Of a stretch of 64,000 nt of DNA, positions 35,301 through 47,291 are shown piece after piece. A program made the translations under genes and the position numbers. Position 1 is the stretch's first letter. Each line of letters opens with the position of its first letter. Under the pieces are notes generated by a model. The model saw only the letters and a program-made list of their open reading frames with translations. It ran no database searches and had not been told where the DNA came from. The DNA is from Malaya genurostris (lineage: Eukaryota > Arthropoda > Insecta > Diptera > Culicidae): contig NC_080572.1 in the NCBI RefSeq assembly GCF_030247185.1, positions 33,526,971 through 33,590,970 on the forward strand. Reading direction: 5' to 3'.

Positions 35301-35673
35301 CCTTAAATCTAGTAGCACTGGTTTCGTTCCGCTATATATTAGCATAACGCTGTTAAGTGTGTCTATTTGATCGGCTATGCACAGAGATGCCAGATATTAA
35401 AATTAAAATATATCATTCGTTTGTGACATAAATCTTTTAGATACACTTTGAGTTTCCTGGATCTTCACGTTCTTCAGATTGTAACTCGAGAGATTATCCT
35501 TGGCTGGGATGCTTTATTGGTTCGTTCTGACGTTGGTGTGGCTTTTTGGGTAGTTTCCAGCAACTCAGTCAGTTCAAGGCAGGTGCATACTCCGAAGCAT
35601 CGTTTATACAGGCCATACTTTCAGCAACGGAAAGAAGTATGCGATAGAGCTGTAGACGAGAAAGAGATAAGTA
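32373..35673. other. stretch without recognisable genes
   Basis: AT-rich. A GATGATGGT-type trinucleotide-rich patch lies at 34255-34320. A tandem of GAAATCCACGGTGTCTGAT (35153 and 35182) precedes a short frame resembling a helix-turn-helix (see rejected items). Nothing else supported. Confidence 0.45.
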
Positions 35674-36928
35674 ACAGTTCGGCTGAAAAGTTCGTATCGT
35701 TTAATAGAAACACACATTTTTTTGCCAAAATTCGTTTTTATTATTCAACATAATTGCCATCAGAGGCGATACAGCGATTATAGGGATCTTCCAACTTTTC
35801 GATACCATTTTTGTAGTACGATTTGTCCTTTGCCTCAAAATAGGCCTCAGTTTCAGCGATTACCTCTTCATTGCTTCTAAATTTTTTGCCAGCGAGCATT
35901 CTCTTGAGGTCTGAGAACAGGAAAAAGTCACTGGGGGCCAAATCTGGAGAATACGGTGGATGAGGGAGCAATTCGAAGCCCAATTCGTTCAATTTCAGCA
36001 TGGTTTTCATCGACTTGTGACACGGTGCATTGTCTTGATGAAACAAAACTTTTTTCTTTTTCAACTGAGGCCGTTTTTTGAAATTTCGTCCTTCAAACGC
36101 TCTAATAACGCTATATAATAGTCACTGTTGATGGTTTTTCCCTTTTCAAGGTAGTCGATGAAAATTATACCGTGCGAATCCCAAAATACAGACGCCATAA
36201 CCTTACCGGCCGATTGTTGAGTCTTTCCACGCTTTGGGTTCGGTTCATCGCGTGCAGTCCACTCAGCTGGCTGTCGATTGGACTCCGGAGTGAAGTGATG
36301 GAGCCATGTTTCGTCCATTGTTATATATCGACGAAAAAAATCGGTTTTATTTCGATATAACAGCTCCAAACACTGCTCAGAATCATCAATTCGTTGTTGT
36401 TTTTGATCGATTGTGAGCTCACGCGGCACCCATTTTGCACAAAGCTTTCTCATATCCAAATATTCGTGAATAATATGTCCAACACGTTCCTTTGATATCT
36501 TTAGGGTGTCAGCTATCTCGATCAACTTCACTTTACGGTCATTGAAAATCATTTTGTGGATTTTTTTCACGTTTCATCGGTAACAGCCTCTTTTGGACGT
36601 CCACTGCGTTCATCGTCTTCGGTGCTCATATGACCAGTACGAAATTTTGCAAACCACTTACGAATTGTTGCTTCGCCCGGTGCAGAGTCTGGATAACACT
36701 CATCAAGCCATTTTTCGGTATCGGCGGTACTTTTTTTCATCAAAAAGTAGTGTTTCATCAACACACGAAATTCCTTTTTTCCATTTTTTTTTTCACTATA
36801 ACAAAAGTAGCTTCACTCAAAATGCAATATCTCACAAACTAATAAGCAGACAGCTGTCAAATTTATACATGTATCTTTTGAAGGTTGGTACTCTTATAGA
36901 AACGATACGAACTTTTCAGCCGATCTGT
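35674..36928 (-). mobile_element. 1,255-bp mariner element, near full length
   Basis: Flanked by TA (35672-35673 and 36929-36930), with about 27-bp ends ACAG(T/A)TCGGCTGAAAAG plus TTCGTATCGTTT at the left and inverted at the right. The body is one mariner transposase gene on the minus strand. The element sits at the 3' end of the old minus-strand LINE and so is younger than it. Confidence 0.9.
35741..36785 (-). pseudogene. mariner transposase (DD34D) with three single-base frameshifts
   Basis: Cut-and-paste transposase of the mariner family. Read from about 36785 down: a start in an A-rich run, LMKHYFLMKKSTADTEKWLDE, RSGRPKEAVTDE; then VKKIHKMIFNDRKVKLIEIAD and the WVPRELTIDQKQQR signature; MDETWLHHFTPE (first Asp); then VLFHQDNAPCHKS (second Asp) and PYSPDLAPSDFFLF (third Asp, 34 residues later), ending in SDGNYVE. 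Frame breaks near the start, near 36572 and near 36070 each look like loss of one base, two of them in A-runs. Otherwise all catalytic residues are present and the length (~345 aa) is normal. A young copy, or assembly indels. Confidence 0.88.
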
Positions 36929-37584
36929 TAGAGCACTGAATTTGAGCATTGATAGTTTTCAAGAAGTTGTAGATGAGAGTCATATAAGGAAGATTTCGAG
37001 TTGCCAAGACGTCCCCCGGAACCAAGCTTTCGTCGATACATGTGGAATTATTGAGTGCATTCATCGTCCCAGAGTTCCGCCATTCCATGTATTTTGGCAG
37101 CTGACCAGAGTTTTCTGACGACAGCAACTGAAAAATTCATTGATGCAGATTGGTCTTTCATAGATTTGACCTTCTAGTGCGCCAACCTTGGCTAATGACC
37201 TTGTAGTGCGCCCACCTTGGCTAACTAAAGCTGGATCACTGAGTTTATAGGAAGCGGTGAAACATTCATTGAATATACCGAAGCCAGTGGATCCGTTGAG
37301 ATATGATGTCAGTGTAAAACATTTTTTTGCAGTCAACTTCTTTAAACTTATTATTGAACATTTTTGGGATCTCTTGAGGGCGTACAAGATCCGGGATTCC
37401 ATGAATTTCTTCTTTAATGGATGTGTCGAAAAACACGGTAGAATTAGAAGTATCCACCAAATGAACACGGATGGGAACAAATGAAGAAGGATTTATATTT
37501 TGAGCCATGTAGTCAAAATACAAGGGCATAAAACAGATTTGAGAATTAAGCTCGCAAGCCTTTCGAAGTCTTCAAGCTCGCGTA

Positions 37585-37756
37585 TAGGGATGTCGTAATA
37601 TTGATCGATTTATCGAGTAATCGATTAATAATCCAGATAATCGAATAATATTTAATCGAATAGCTTAAAACTAATATTCGATTATTGAGCTAATTAGTTT
37701 CAAAATTATACTCGATTATTGAATAATCGAGTAATTCGAAATTTCCGACATCCCTA
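37585..37756. mobile_element. 172-bp hAT-type MITE (TAGGGATGTCG family), copy 1
   Basis: Ends TAGGGATGTCG / CGACATCCCTA with an exact 8-bp duplication CTCGCGTA at 37577-37584 and 37757-37764. The interior is made of TAATCGATTA/GATAATCGA-like palindromic AT-rich motifs. It lies at the junction where the LINE lost its RT region. Confidence 0.88.
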
Positions 37757-38629
37757 CTCGCGTAGCCTTTCCAATCAATGTTTCTTGTGAGATCATACGA
37801 AACATTGATTGTCTCCGATGGTCTCAAACCTTTGGCACTTGAAACCATGATAGGCAAGTGATCACTACCGTGGTTATCATAGATTACCTTCCACTTGCAT
37901 TCTAACTGTAGCGAGGTCGAGCAAAGGGATAAATCAAGCGCGCTTGCGCGGTAAGGAGGTCTGGGATACCGTGTCATTTCTCCCGTGTTTAGAATGGTCA
38001 TATTGAAGTCACACAGATCTTGGATTAGCGAGGAACGGGGAATTAAAGTATCCTAAAATCAATCGTGGTTCGGGGAGAAATTCAATGATATCTGCGGGCC
38101 TTCGATGCCCTATCGATACTCTGGGTGGAATATAAATGGAAGCTATACATAGATCTTTGCCTTTCTAATTAATTGACAACTTCAATTCCTGGTGTTCGAT
38201 AAAATGAATAGTACTTTTTGATCCTTAAGAGTACCCCCTTCATAAGAGTCTTCCCGATCCAGGCGAATAATGTTGAAATTATGGAAGTCTAGGGTGAAGT
38301 TGGAAGTAAGCCATGTTTCGCATAGAGTAAATGCATCGCAGTTTCGATTATTTATCAGGTATTTAAAAAAATCGAGTTTTGGGATGATACTTCTGCAGTT
38401 CCATTGGAGCACAGTGATCATATCCTCGATTTCTAGTGGTGAGTTAGCCATCGAATGATATGACTGTCAACTGTTTCAAAAATGCTTTTACTGTTGGTAG
38501 TAAAGCAGTTAGTAGGCTTTTTAGAGGATTAATGTTGAAGGCTGTTAAAATCCAGTCCACAATATCAGAGAATCTCAGCAATCCAGATATTGTCTGATTT
38601 TCTTGTTGTGATTTAGGGACGATTGGGTG

Positions 38630-38891
38630 TAGGGATGTCGTAATATTGATCGATTAATCGAGTAATCGATTAATAAACCAGATAATCGAGTAATATTTAA
38701 TCGAATATCTTAAAACTAATATTCGATTATTGAGATAATCGAATAATTAAAAAAATCCCATAGTAATAATCGAATGAATAATCGAGTAATCGAATAATAA
38801 CCCAGATAATCGAATAAATTTCAATCGATTAGTTTCAAAATTATACTTGATTATTGAATAATCGAGTAATTCGAAATTTCCGACATCCATA
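38630..38891. mobile_element. hAT-type MITE (TAGGGATGTCG family), copy 2, expanded
   Basis: Same ends (TAGGGATGTCG; CGACATCCATA with one change) and same AATCGA motifs, but about 90 bp longer by extra internal TAATCGA-type units. The flanking octamers ATTGGGTG and CTTTGTTG match in only five positions, so the duplication has decayed or flanks were altered. Inserted in the ORF1 part of the old LINE. Confidence 0.75.
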
Positions 38892-39070
38892 CTTTGTTGC
38901 CCCTGGAAGCGCTGGGTACTCCTTTTTATCTCTTAGTTTACTTAGACCAGGAGGTTTTGTGTCAGCATTTTTTGTTTCAATTGGATTATTCTGCGGTGAA
39001 GTCAGTTTGAAGCCTTTACGAGGTAGCTTTGGAAATGCCAAATTTGGTCTTTTCCTGTTTCCTTTAGGTA

Positions 39071-40301
39071 AGGAGTGTATCGAAAATAAGTTATACACAA
39101 ATTCAAACTCTGATAAAAAACGATATTTTATTCAAACTAAAAATTGATCCTTTATTGTACAAGGTTAAACTTGAGCATAATGAAAACCGGATGAAATTTA
39201 AGTTATTCTTTAACGAATTTTCGAATTATTGATTGAACGCTCTTCATCAAATTCCGGACAAGTGTTGCATCGCATGTTTTGAACGCTTGAGCCACGATTT
39301 TTTTGAATTTCTGCATGTTCCCTGCTGCCTTACCAGTCTTCTTGAAGACCCTCTTCACAATTATCCTGTAATGTTTGATGGGTCTAAACTGAGGGCAACT
39401 TGGTGGATTGATATTTTTCTCAACGAAATTTGGCATAGTGAGCAAACGCTAAATCCGGCCAAAACAGTGGAGGTGTACTATGCTTCTTATATAAAGGCAG
39501 CAATCTCTTCTGGCGACACTCAGATCCATAGATTTCTGCATTTATAGTTCCGGTAGTGTAAACAATTGTTGACTTCATACCACAGGAACATATTGCTTGC
39601 CATACCACTAACTTTCCACCGAATTCCTTCACTTGAATCGACCTGTCCGCATCGCTCACATCCTCCTCAACGAAGACAGTATAGTATCGTGGACCTGGAA
39701 GGGCTTTTGAGTTCTCCTTTACATAAGTCTCATCGTCCATCAAAACGTATGCATCCGGACACTGCAAAAGACGCGAATACAATTTCCGGGCCCTTGTTGC
39801 TGCTCTCTTTTTCTGTTTTACACTTTGTTTCGAGATTTTCTGCTTCTTGTAGGTCTTCAGGTAATTTCGCCTTTTGATACGCTGGATCATTCCGACACTC
39901 GTTCCTGCTTTTTTGGCCAAATCACGTATTGACATTGATTTGTTCTTCATGATTAGAGATACCACTTTCTGGTCCAGTTTCAGATTGAAAGAGCCGGGTT
40001 TTCTGCCTCTTCCTGGTAGCTCATCCAAAGAATAGTGTTGGCATGATGAATTCCAAACCGCTTTGCCAATTTTTGCATAGTAATACCCTTCTCACTTAGC
40101 CATTTGTCCAGAACCTTAATTTTCACTTCCTTTTCAATACGCGACATTTTGAAAACCCAGAACTTCAACCGCACAAACAAGTAAACAAACGAAAGCTGAC
40201 AGCCAAACGCACAGCATGCTGTGATCGGAGCATAAAAAACCACCACAAATACATGCGTACAACACAAATGTATGTGGATAGCTTATTTTCGATACACTCC
40301 T
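39071..40301 (-). mobile_element. Tc1-like element (DD37E type), copy 1, inactive
   Basis: TA on both sides (39069-39070, 40302-40303); about 30-bp ends beginning AGGAGTGTATCGAAAATAAG and inverted at the right. The minus strand encodes MSRIEKEVKIKVLDKWLSEK (start 40146), an HTH part, then LPGRGRKPGSFN, LMDDETYVK (first Asp), VVWQAICSCG, FWPDLAFAHYAK (second Asp) and NPPSCPQFRPIKHY. The last motif has Lys where the catalytic Glu should be, and about 10 residues between AHYAK and FVEKN are missing. Frameshifts near 40028 and 39430. Assigned to mosquito ITmD37E by motif wording. Confidence 0.85.
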
Positions 40302-40598
40302 TAATGAGTAAGACGGTCCTTCGCCGGGGTCGTTCTTTCACGGATCGTTTAAGCTTTTCTTCCCGTTGTATGTATGTTGGACATGCCGAGAGATCATGAA
40401 GACTTTTGCTACTGTAAATGCACTTATTAGCGGTTTTTTACAGGAATCGTCTTCATCACCTCCCCACATTTACCGCATCGCGGTTTATTGCAGCAGAAGT
40501 TTGCAGTGTGCCAATACTTTTTGTAATTCGAGCAGTGCATTACTCGTGGTATGTACATTCGGACAGGTAAACGAACCCCTCTTACTACCAAATAATAG

Positions 40599-40840
40599 CC
40601 TGTTCGCACTATACCGGGACGACCGGGACGGGACCATCCGGGACTATCCGGGACATTTTTTTTCCTCATCGGCGATGACTGAGCTGCCGGCGTGTGTACG
40701 TATTGGTATCCCGAATCCAGGATAAAATTCATTTAATTGCCGCTGATATTCCTCGCCGAGATTTTCGCTGATGAGGGAAAAAACGTCCCGGATAGTTCCG
40801 GATGGTGCCGTCCCGGTCGTCACTGTATAGTGCGAACAGG
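40599..40840. mobile_element. 242-bp MITE with ~65-bp inverted ends
   Basis: CCTGTTCGCACTATAC at the left and its inverse at the right. The inverted match continues about 65 bp through CCGGGACG/CCATCCGG/CTATCCGGGAC motifs with a few mismatches. The flanking octamers AATAATAG and TATAAATG match only partly, so superfamily is open. Its right end abuts the hairpin at 40841. Confidence 0.7.
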
Positions 40841-41226
<386 letters not shown>

Positions 41227-41259
41227 CTAATCAAATTTGGGTTTAAAGTAAAATTCTTT

Positions 41260-41560
41260 GAAAAATATTAGACTTTTTTTTAAATTTTAGTTTATTGATA
41301 GATTTTCTAATTCTTACAAAAAGATTCAACTTTTTTTACAGTGTGTATTTTTTAAGGGTGCCCAATCGATTTCTTACAACTTCTCCGGACACCATTTTTG
41401 TACAATTTATACTTTGAAGAAAATGCTTGTAAGAATGCACACGTCCTTTTTAAAAATCAGTCTTGATTCAAATCGGTATCTGCATCCGTGCAATACAAAT
41501 GATTTGTCATACTGAAAACGTGTGGAACGTTTCCTGCGAATCGGAGTATGTGAAGTCTGA
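41260..41560. repeat. diverged repeat shared with 27200-27470
   Basis: Same ordered phrases as the 27.3-kb segment (TCAACTTTTTTTACAGTGTG, CCAATCGATTTCTTACAACT, CTGAAAACGTGTGGAACG). Function unknown. Confidence 0.45.
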
Positions 41561-41784
41561 TGACTTGCTAATCATCAGCCCCATCTACATTTAAAGACTG
41601 GTGTTATCAGATTTATGTTCTTAGATTTATATATAAGCAAAGTCTTGGCATTACGTTTCTTTTGTGAAATTTGGCCTTTCTGTTTCAACAGACTTCGCAG
41701 CCGATTCTCAGTGTACAAGACATTGCATGGCTAGTACTACGATCCTACTGACACTATGAATGCTTTCAGGTAAATTCTTAGGTG

Positions 41785-42150
41785 ATCGTTTTTGCCTTCC
41801 TCATATAGAAAGGTTATGCAATCACTTGAGAAACCGTCTGATGGCCAAGTGCCATATACCATTCGACTCAGTTTATCGAGCTGAGCAATGTATGTGTGTA
41901 TGTATGTGTCAAATAATCTCACTAGGTTTTCTCGGAGATGGCAGAACCGATTTTGACAAACTTAGATTCAAATGAAAGGTCTCACGGACCCATATGGAAT
42001 TCATGAATTTCATCTGGATCCGACTTCCGGTTCCGGAGTTATAGCGTAAAGTGTGTTCAATATTGTACACCGTCCGGTTAGTTTAGTTGCCTACTGATAA
42101 TGGCTATCGATTTGTGTAGTTTTGAGACCAGTTTATATTTATTTTCCGTT
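41785..42150. repeat. second copy of the composite repeat with an inverted segment
   Basis: Head (GCCTTCCTCATATAGAAAGG, CCATTCGACTCAGTTTATCG) and one tandem unit match 195-510. From about 42075 the match switches to the opposite strand: TTAGTTGCCTACTGATAATG and GTGTAGTTTTGAGACCAG are the inverse of 575-625. So this copy carries a small inversion relative to the first locus. Confidence 0.7.
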
Positions 42151-43195
42151 TTGCCTTTATAATATAGGGAAACGGCTCCCTATTTCATCTGAGCTCCTAT
42201 TTCTATCTCATCCCTTCACCTCATTACTTTGAACATAAATAATATCTTACAACGTACCTGAACCAAACTGTGAAATGTTTTAAAATGATTATTGAAGCTA
42301 TTGTCATACTTTCTCATTGGAAGAAATGGTTTTTAAATTCTTCGGTGATCGTTTTTTTTTTCATTTAAAACAAACTCACTTTCCAATTTAGGACACATTT
42401 CCGTCTCATGATTTACAGTTCGTCATGTTTCTGATTATCTACAGATCGATTCGTCTCAAAACATGATCACTATTTCGCACAATTACACTACTATTAAATG
42501 CTGGATGACTTTATAATTAGTAATGTTCACTTGTCACTTGTTTAATTAAGTATTAAAAATTGCAAAAATTACCCGACAAGCAATAAAAGTCTTCAAGAAT
42601 ATGAGATGAAAGTTTTTCACTTAGTTCACTTGATTGCGCTTTGTTTTCATCTCATTTAGTTTCGCCAAGTTGTCAAGTTTTCTCATAATGCTACAAAAAA
42701 ATTGTTTTCCTTCTTCATATTATCATAAACATTTGGTATCCGTGACATTAGTTTAATTATATGCGGAAGCTCCCTTCGCTTACCTCCCCCCCAGCCGTAT
42801 TTTCCTTCGGGTTAAAAGCTAAGTTTAAGACACGCGCGTGAAGTTTATAACCGTGCAAATATTTCTTGCAACCGTGCCTGATTAGGAAGCATGTAAATAC
42901 AGTTCAGACTGCGGAGAGGAACCATGTAGTATTATATTATTTTGGTAAGGGAGTAGATGTTGACATTACTTTGTATCGCGTAAGGCGTTGTTGCTCGATT
43001 AATAATGATCATCGAGTGATATCTTTCAGTATTACGGCAGTCTATTGAAAATGTTTCTGCAAAAATCGTTCGAGAGCAAATAATAATATACATACTTACA
43101 CAATTTTATCACTTCTGCTTCTGGAAAGATTAAAGAACTCTTGTTCGTAATCAAAGAACTGTTGTTCAGTCGTTCTTCCAGAAGAACTAGTTCTT
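42151..43195. other. stretch without recognisable genes
   Basis: AT-rich with short frames only; nothing recognised. Confidence 0.5.
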
Positions 43196-43335
43196 TTTAA
43201 CCAATTTTCGATTCCGGCAAAACCGGAAGTAGTGATCAAGCAACTCTGAAAAGGAAATCTCGTGGATTTCCGATACAAATCAAATGAGATGGGCATCATT
43301 GTACTACTAGGAGGATTAAAACAGGATTTTAAAGC
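43196..43335. repeat. tail-only copy of the composite repeat
   Basis: TTCCGGCAAAACCGGAAGTAG followed by TGAGATGGGCATCATTGTAC and GGAGGATTAAAACAGG resembles the end of the first locus (3180-3405) without the tandem units. Confidence 0.5.
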
Positions 43336-43807
43336 ACGCTTTGTGAATTTGTTTGTTATTGAGTGAAATAATAGACATTGATGGTAAGTTTGCTCAAAAC
43401 TTTCTCGATTACTATTCCCTTAATAGTGAATTGTATTTCGAGTGGCTCTACCAGATTCCTGAAATAGCTTCTTTGACTTCTGTAATATCTACTACTCAGG
43501 TTTTCTTCGATAACAAATAATGTGTTTCGATAAAGGAATGAAATACAGAAATAACTTTCCATTCATATCTTATTGTGCTTTTCTTTTGTAAGTAGGTCGG
43601 TCTACATCCACGACGATAGTACAAGCTATGGGTGGAACTCGATAACTTGGTGCAAATGATAATCTAACTCATATTGTACAGGTATTGGAGACACTATTTT
43701 ATTTTTCATCACAACGGCTTAATTGAACATCATGTCATTTGTATTACCAATCAACGAATTGGGTCATAGCGAGATCAGCCAGATTCATCCCTCATATCTA
43801 AAGACTA

Positions 43808-44879
43808 TCCCAGAAAGTATGGTCGCATCCAAAAACCGCTGCTATTTCGCAATGGTTCAGAATCTGTCAATTTTTATGGCTGCGTCCTGTTGTTTACACT
43901 CTTCTTTTTCATTAGTTTGTTTCGAAATGTGTGGACTTTCAGCAGAACAACGTCGAAAAATTGTGTACAAATAGTGCACAGAACGCGGACTGTCACTGAG
44001 AAAGATAGCAAAAATGGAAGGAGTAAGTGAAAAAGCCGTGCGAAATGCAATCAGGATGTTCGGTGAGGAACAAACCGAAAACGGGTCGAAAAAAAGGTCC
44101 TGCTAACCCTCAGTTGGATAAACGTATACTGTGGGCACTTCGAAGTCAAATGTTCTTCTTGCTAAAAATTTGAACTGCATAATCATGGACGACGAAACCT
44201 ACGTGAAACTCGATTACAAATCCTTGCCGTGACCACGCTATTATACGGTGCGAGAAGGCAAGTGTTAAACCAGTCCGAAACATCGATGAAAGTCGAAAAA
44301 TTTGGTAAGAAAGCTATGGTCTGGCAAGCAATTTGTAGCTACGGTAAGATTTCGAAACCCTTCATCACCACTGCTTCAATGAACAGCGAAATATACATCA
44401 AGGAATGTTTACAAAAACGACTTCTATCCATGATTTGAAGCCACAAGGATCCTGTTGTCTTCTGGCCAAATCTTGCTTCTTGCCACTACTCGAAATCAAC
44501 GGTAGAATAGTATACTACCAAAAATGTAGTCCCAAAAGACGTGAATCCACCAAATTGCCCACAACTTCGACCAATTGAGGAATTTTGGGCATTAACGAAG
44601 GCACATCTTAGTAAACATGTCTCGGCTGCCGAAACCATTCAACAGTTCGAAAAAGATTGGAAAAAAGTGTCAAAACTTATCGCCAAGAAGTCTGTACGGA
44701 ATTTAATGAGGAACGTTCGCAAGAAGGTGCGCCAGCTAGTCTACAATGGCTAGGTAGCAAATATTGAGAATAATATTCTGTTGTTGTAGTCTAATATTAT
44801 CAGTATATCGAATAAAATTTGAATATCTAACACTTGTGAATTATTTACAGTGAAATCAAAGTGCGTCCATACTTTCTGA
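43808..44879 (+). mobile_element. Tc1-like element (DD37E type), copy 2, inactive
   Basis: TA at 43806-43807 and 44880-44881; ends (TCCC)AGAAAGTATGG at left and, inverted, TCAGAAAGTATGG at right. Plus-strand pieces: LSLRKIAKMEGVSEKAVRNA (HTH), CIIMDDETYVK (first Asp), KKAMVWQAICSYGKI, FWPNLASCHYSKS and NPPNCPQLRPIEEFW, ending VRQLVYNG (stop 44753). The second catalytic Asp is Asn here (FWPNLA for FWPDLA), the catalytic Glu is present, and there are several stops and shifts. Different subfamily from the 39.1-kb copy by its ends. Confidence 0.82.
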
Positions 44880-45041
44880 TACAGTCTTTATATGTTTCAT
44901 TGAAAGTCATATCATTAACTTCACAGTTAATTTATCAGAATTAATTAAACTGAATCGATACAGACGCAAAATTTATTTTTACGTGTTAGTAGATGTGATA
45001 TTGTGTCATCACTGAAGAACTTAAGGTATGCTTGAATTAAC

Positions 45042-45309
<268 letters not shown>

Positions 45310-46001
45310 GTATAGAAGCGTACAGTTTAATAACGCTGGTTGGTTTACACGCGTTAAATACGACAACGGTTGAACTACAGGTAGAGACCTGTTGGCAGCA
45401 GCCGTTAAAACGTATAGTCGTGCTGCATAAGAGAGCCCTAGTGCTGGGCCAAGCTGGTGAAGGAAACAACAAAGGGCGTTTCCCAAACTCTACCCAGGCC
45501 GCAATATACAGCCACAAGTGCTGAGCAGGAGAGTGCAAAGGCACATCGAAGAGGAAGAGTGCAAAGGCACATAGAAGCAGGAGAGTGCAAAGGCACACCG
45601 GTGCGAAGGCACTTCGGTGCAGAAGCATATCGGTGCGGAGCACTAGGAAGAAGGAGACAAGACAACTCGGTCTTTCCACTGCCATACATCACGCAGGTAT
45701 ACACCGGTGACCTGCGCTGGTTACAGCTGGCGAAGACGAAAGCAAATCGGAATTCGAGTGGTGCTGGATGTCAGGTAGCAGTAGCATCACATCATATTCT
45801 ATCGCTACAGTGAGCTTCAGCATTGTATCAACGTCCAGATACATCCAACAAGAACATCTAGAGCAACGAGGATCTACACGGCAGTGCAACGGAGATAGAC
45901 AACAATTTCAAGGTAGAAGTTTTTTCTTTTCCTTTTGATTGAGTACTGTGTAGTGTTGGTTTCAAATTTTATTTTAAAGTTTAGTTAAAAATTTTAATGT
46001 A

Positions 46002-47291
46002 ATGGATGAATCCATGGACGTAAATCCTAGCATGAATCCGATACCCCCACGAACGAAAAAATATCAGGAGAGCTCTTCTGGGCCTTGGATAGTCTTTTTT
46101 AGACGTATATCAAAGCCATTAAACATTTTTCAAATTAATAAAGGTTTGACATCACGATACTCTTCAATCAAAGAGATCATAAAAGTAAATAACGATAAAA
46201 TTCGTGTTGTGGTAAATAATTTGAAACACGCGAATGATATTGTCTCTTCGGAACATTTCAATAAAGAGTATAAAGTTTACATACCCTCCAAAGATGTCGA
46301 AATTGATGGTGTTGTTACCGAAGCGAGTCTTTCGGTAGATGATTTACTCAAGCATGGTGTTGGTCGTTTCAAGAACTCTATGCTTGAGGGTGTGAAAATA
46401 CTGGAGTGCAAACAACTGTACTCAGTAGTTCATGAAGAGGAAAAAAAAGTTTATCGCCCATCAGACTCGTTTCGAGTGACATTTGCCGGGTCTGCGTTGC
46501 CGTCCCATGTCTATGTCGATAAAATTCGCCTCCCTGTTCGGCTTTTTGTTCCAAATGTAATGAATTGTACGAACTGCAAAAAATTCGGCCACACAGCTAC
46601 TTACTGTAGTAATAAACCAAAATGTATTAAGTGTGAAGGGCCTCATAAAGATAATGATTGCAACAAGGAAATTGAAAAATGTATTTATTGTGGGAATAGT
46701 CCTCATGATGATATTTCAGTATGCACTGCATTTAAAGTGCACAAAGACAAAATTAAGCTTTCTTTAAAAGCACGGTCTAAGCGCACATATGCAGAAATGC
46801 TTAAAACGGTCATTGATGTCCCCCCTTTGGAAACCGGAAACGGGTTTTCAAATCTAGAGGAACCAGAGGACTCTGACTCTGACGAAAATAGTGAAGGTAA
46901 TTCGTTTATCACTACCCAAGGGTCAGTTAAGAGAAAGAAGTCTTCCTCCAAATTACCAAAAAAGACACCTAAAATTTCATCTTCAAAAAAAGATCCCCGT
47001 GTTAAACAAAAAAAGTCAAAACCAAAGACTGTGCCTCCTGGTTTGTCAAATTCACAAACCAATCCAGGATCTAGTACAGAAAAAGATAATAATCCAGTGG
47101 GCTCCATTTCACAGCCACCAAGAGGATTACTGAAGTTTTCGGAAATTGTTGAATGGATTTTCTCAGCATTCAATATATCTGAACCCTTAAAGACCCTCAT
47201 AATGGCATTCCTTCCAATAGCTAGAACCTTTTTGAAGCAGTTATCAGCTCAATGGCCAATTGTCTCAGGTTTTGTATCTTTTGATGGATAA
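46002..47291 (+). CDS. LINE element 1 ORF1, nucleic-acid-binding protein
   Basis: A 429-residue RNA-binding/chaperone protein that packages the LINE RNA. The N-terminal part carries an RRM-like region (WIVFFRRISKPLNIFQINKG, IRVVVNNLKHANDI, YKVYIPSK). Three CCHC zinc knuckles start at about residue 189: CTNCKKFGHTATYC, CIKCEGPHKDNDC, CIYCGNSPHDDISVC. Then come a Ser/Lys/Pro-rich linker and a conserved hydrophobic C-terminus (LKFSEIVEWIFSAFNISEPL). The start is preceded by a start-stop uORF (45997-46002) whose TAA shares its last A with this ATG. The stop overlaps the ORF2 start by 8 nt. Intact. Confidence 0.9.
   Translation: MDESMDVNPSMNPIPPRTKKYQESSSGPWIVFFRRISKPLNIFQINKGLTSRYSSIKEIIKVNNDKIRVVVNNLKHANDIVSSEHFNKEYKVYIPSKDVEIDGVVTEASLSVDDLLKHGVGRFKNSMLEGVKILECKQLYSVVHEEEKKVYRPSDSFRVTFAGSALPSHVYVDKIRLPVRLFVPNVMNCTNCKKFGHTATYCSNKPKCIKCEGPHKDNDCNKEIEKCIYCGNSPHDDISVCTAFKVHKDKIKLSLKARSKRTYAEMLKTVIDVPPLETGNGFSNLEEPEDSDSDENSEGNSFITTQGSVKRKKSSSKLPKKTPKISSSKKDPRVKQKKSKPKTVPPGLSNSQTNPGSSTEKDNNPVGSISQPPRGLLKFSEIVEWIFSAFNISEPLKTLIMAFLPIARTFLKQLSAQWPIVSGFVSFDG

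Larger units (their letters stand above)
36931..40598 (-). mobile_element. old I-type LINE copy, RT deleted, riddled with insertions
   Basis: Reading down: ORF1 zinc-knuckle part (VRLPVRMYIPRVMHC..., 40600-40430); Tc1 element; ORF1 tail (NNPIETKNADTKPPGL, about 38900-39060); hAT MITE; ORF1 end (LRFSDIVDWILTAFNI...VISFDG) and ORF2 start MANSPLEIEDM (38451) with the same 8-nt overlap (ATGGCTAA) as the full-length LINEs. Then the endonuclease ITVLQWNCRSI, LCETWLTSN, ALDLSLCSTS, NHGSDHLPIM; a jump that omits the whole RT; then FDYMAQNINPSSFVPIRV, a partial RNase H (LAKVGALEGQIYERPI) and the C-terminus GDVLATRNLPYMTLIYNFLK. Many stops and shifts. Clearly non-functional. Confidence 0.8.
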
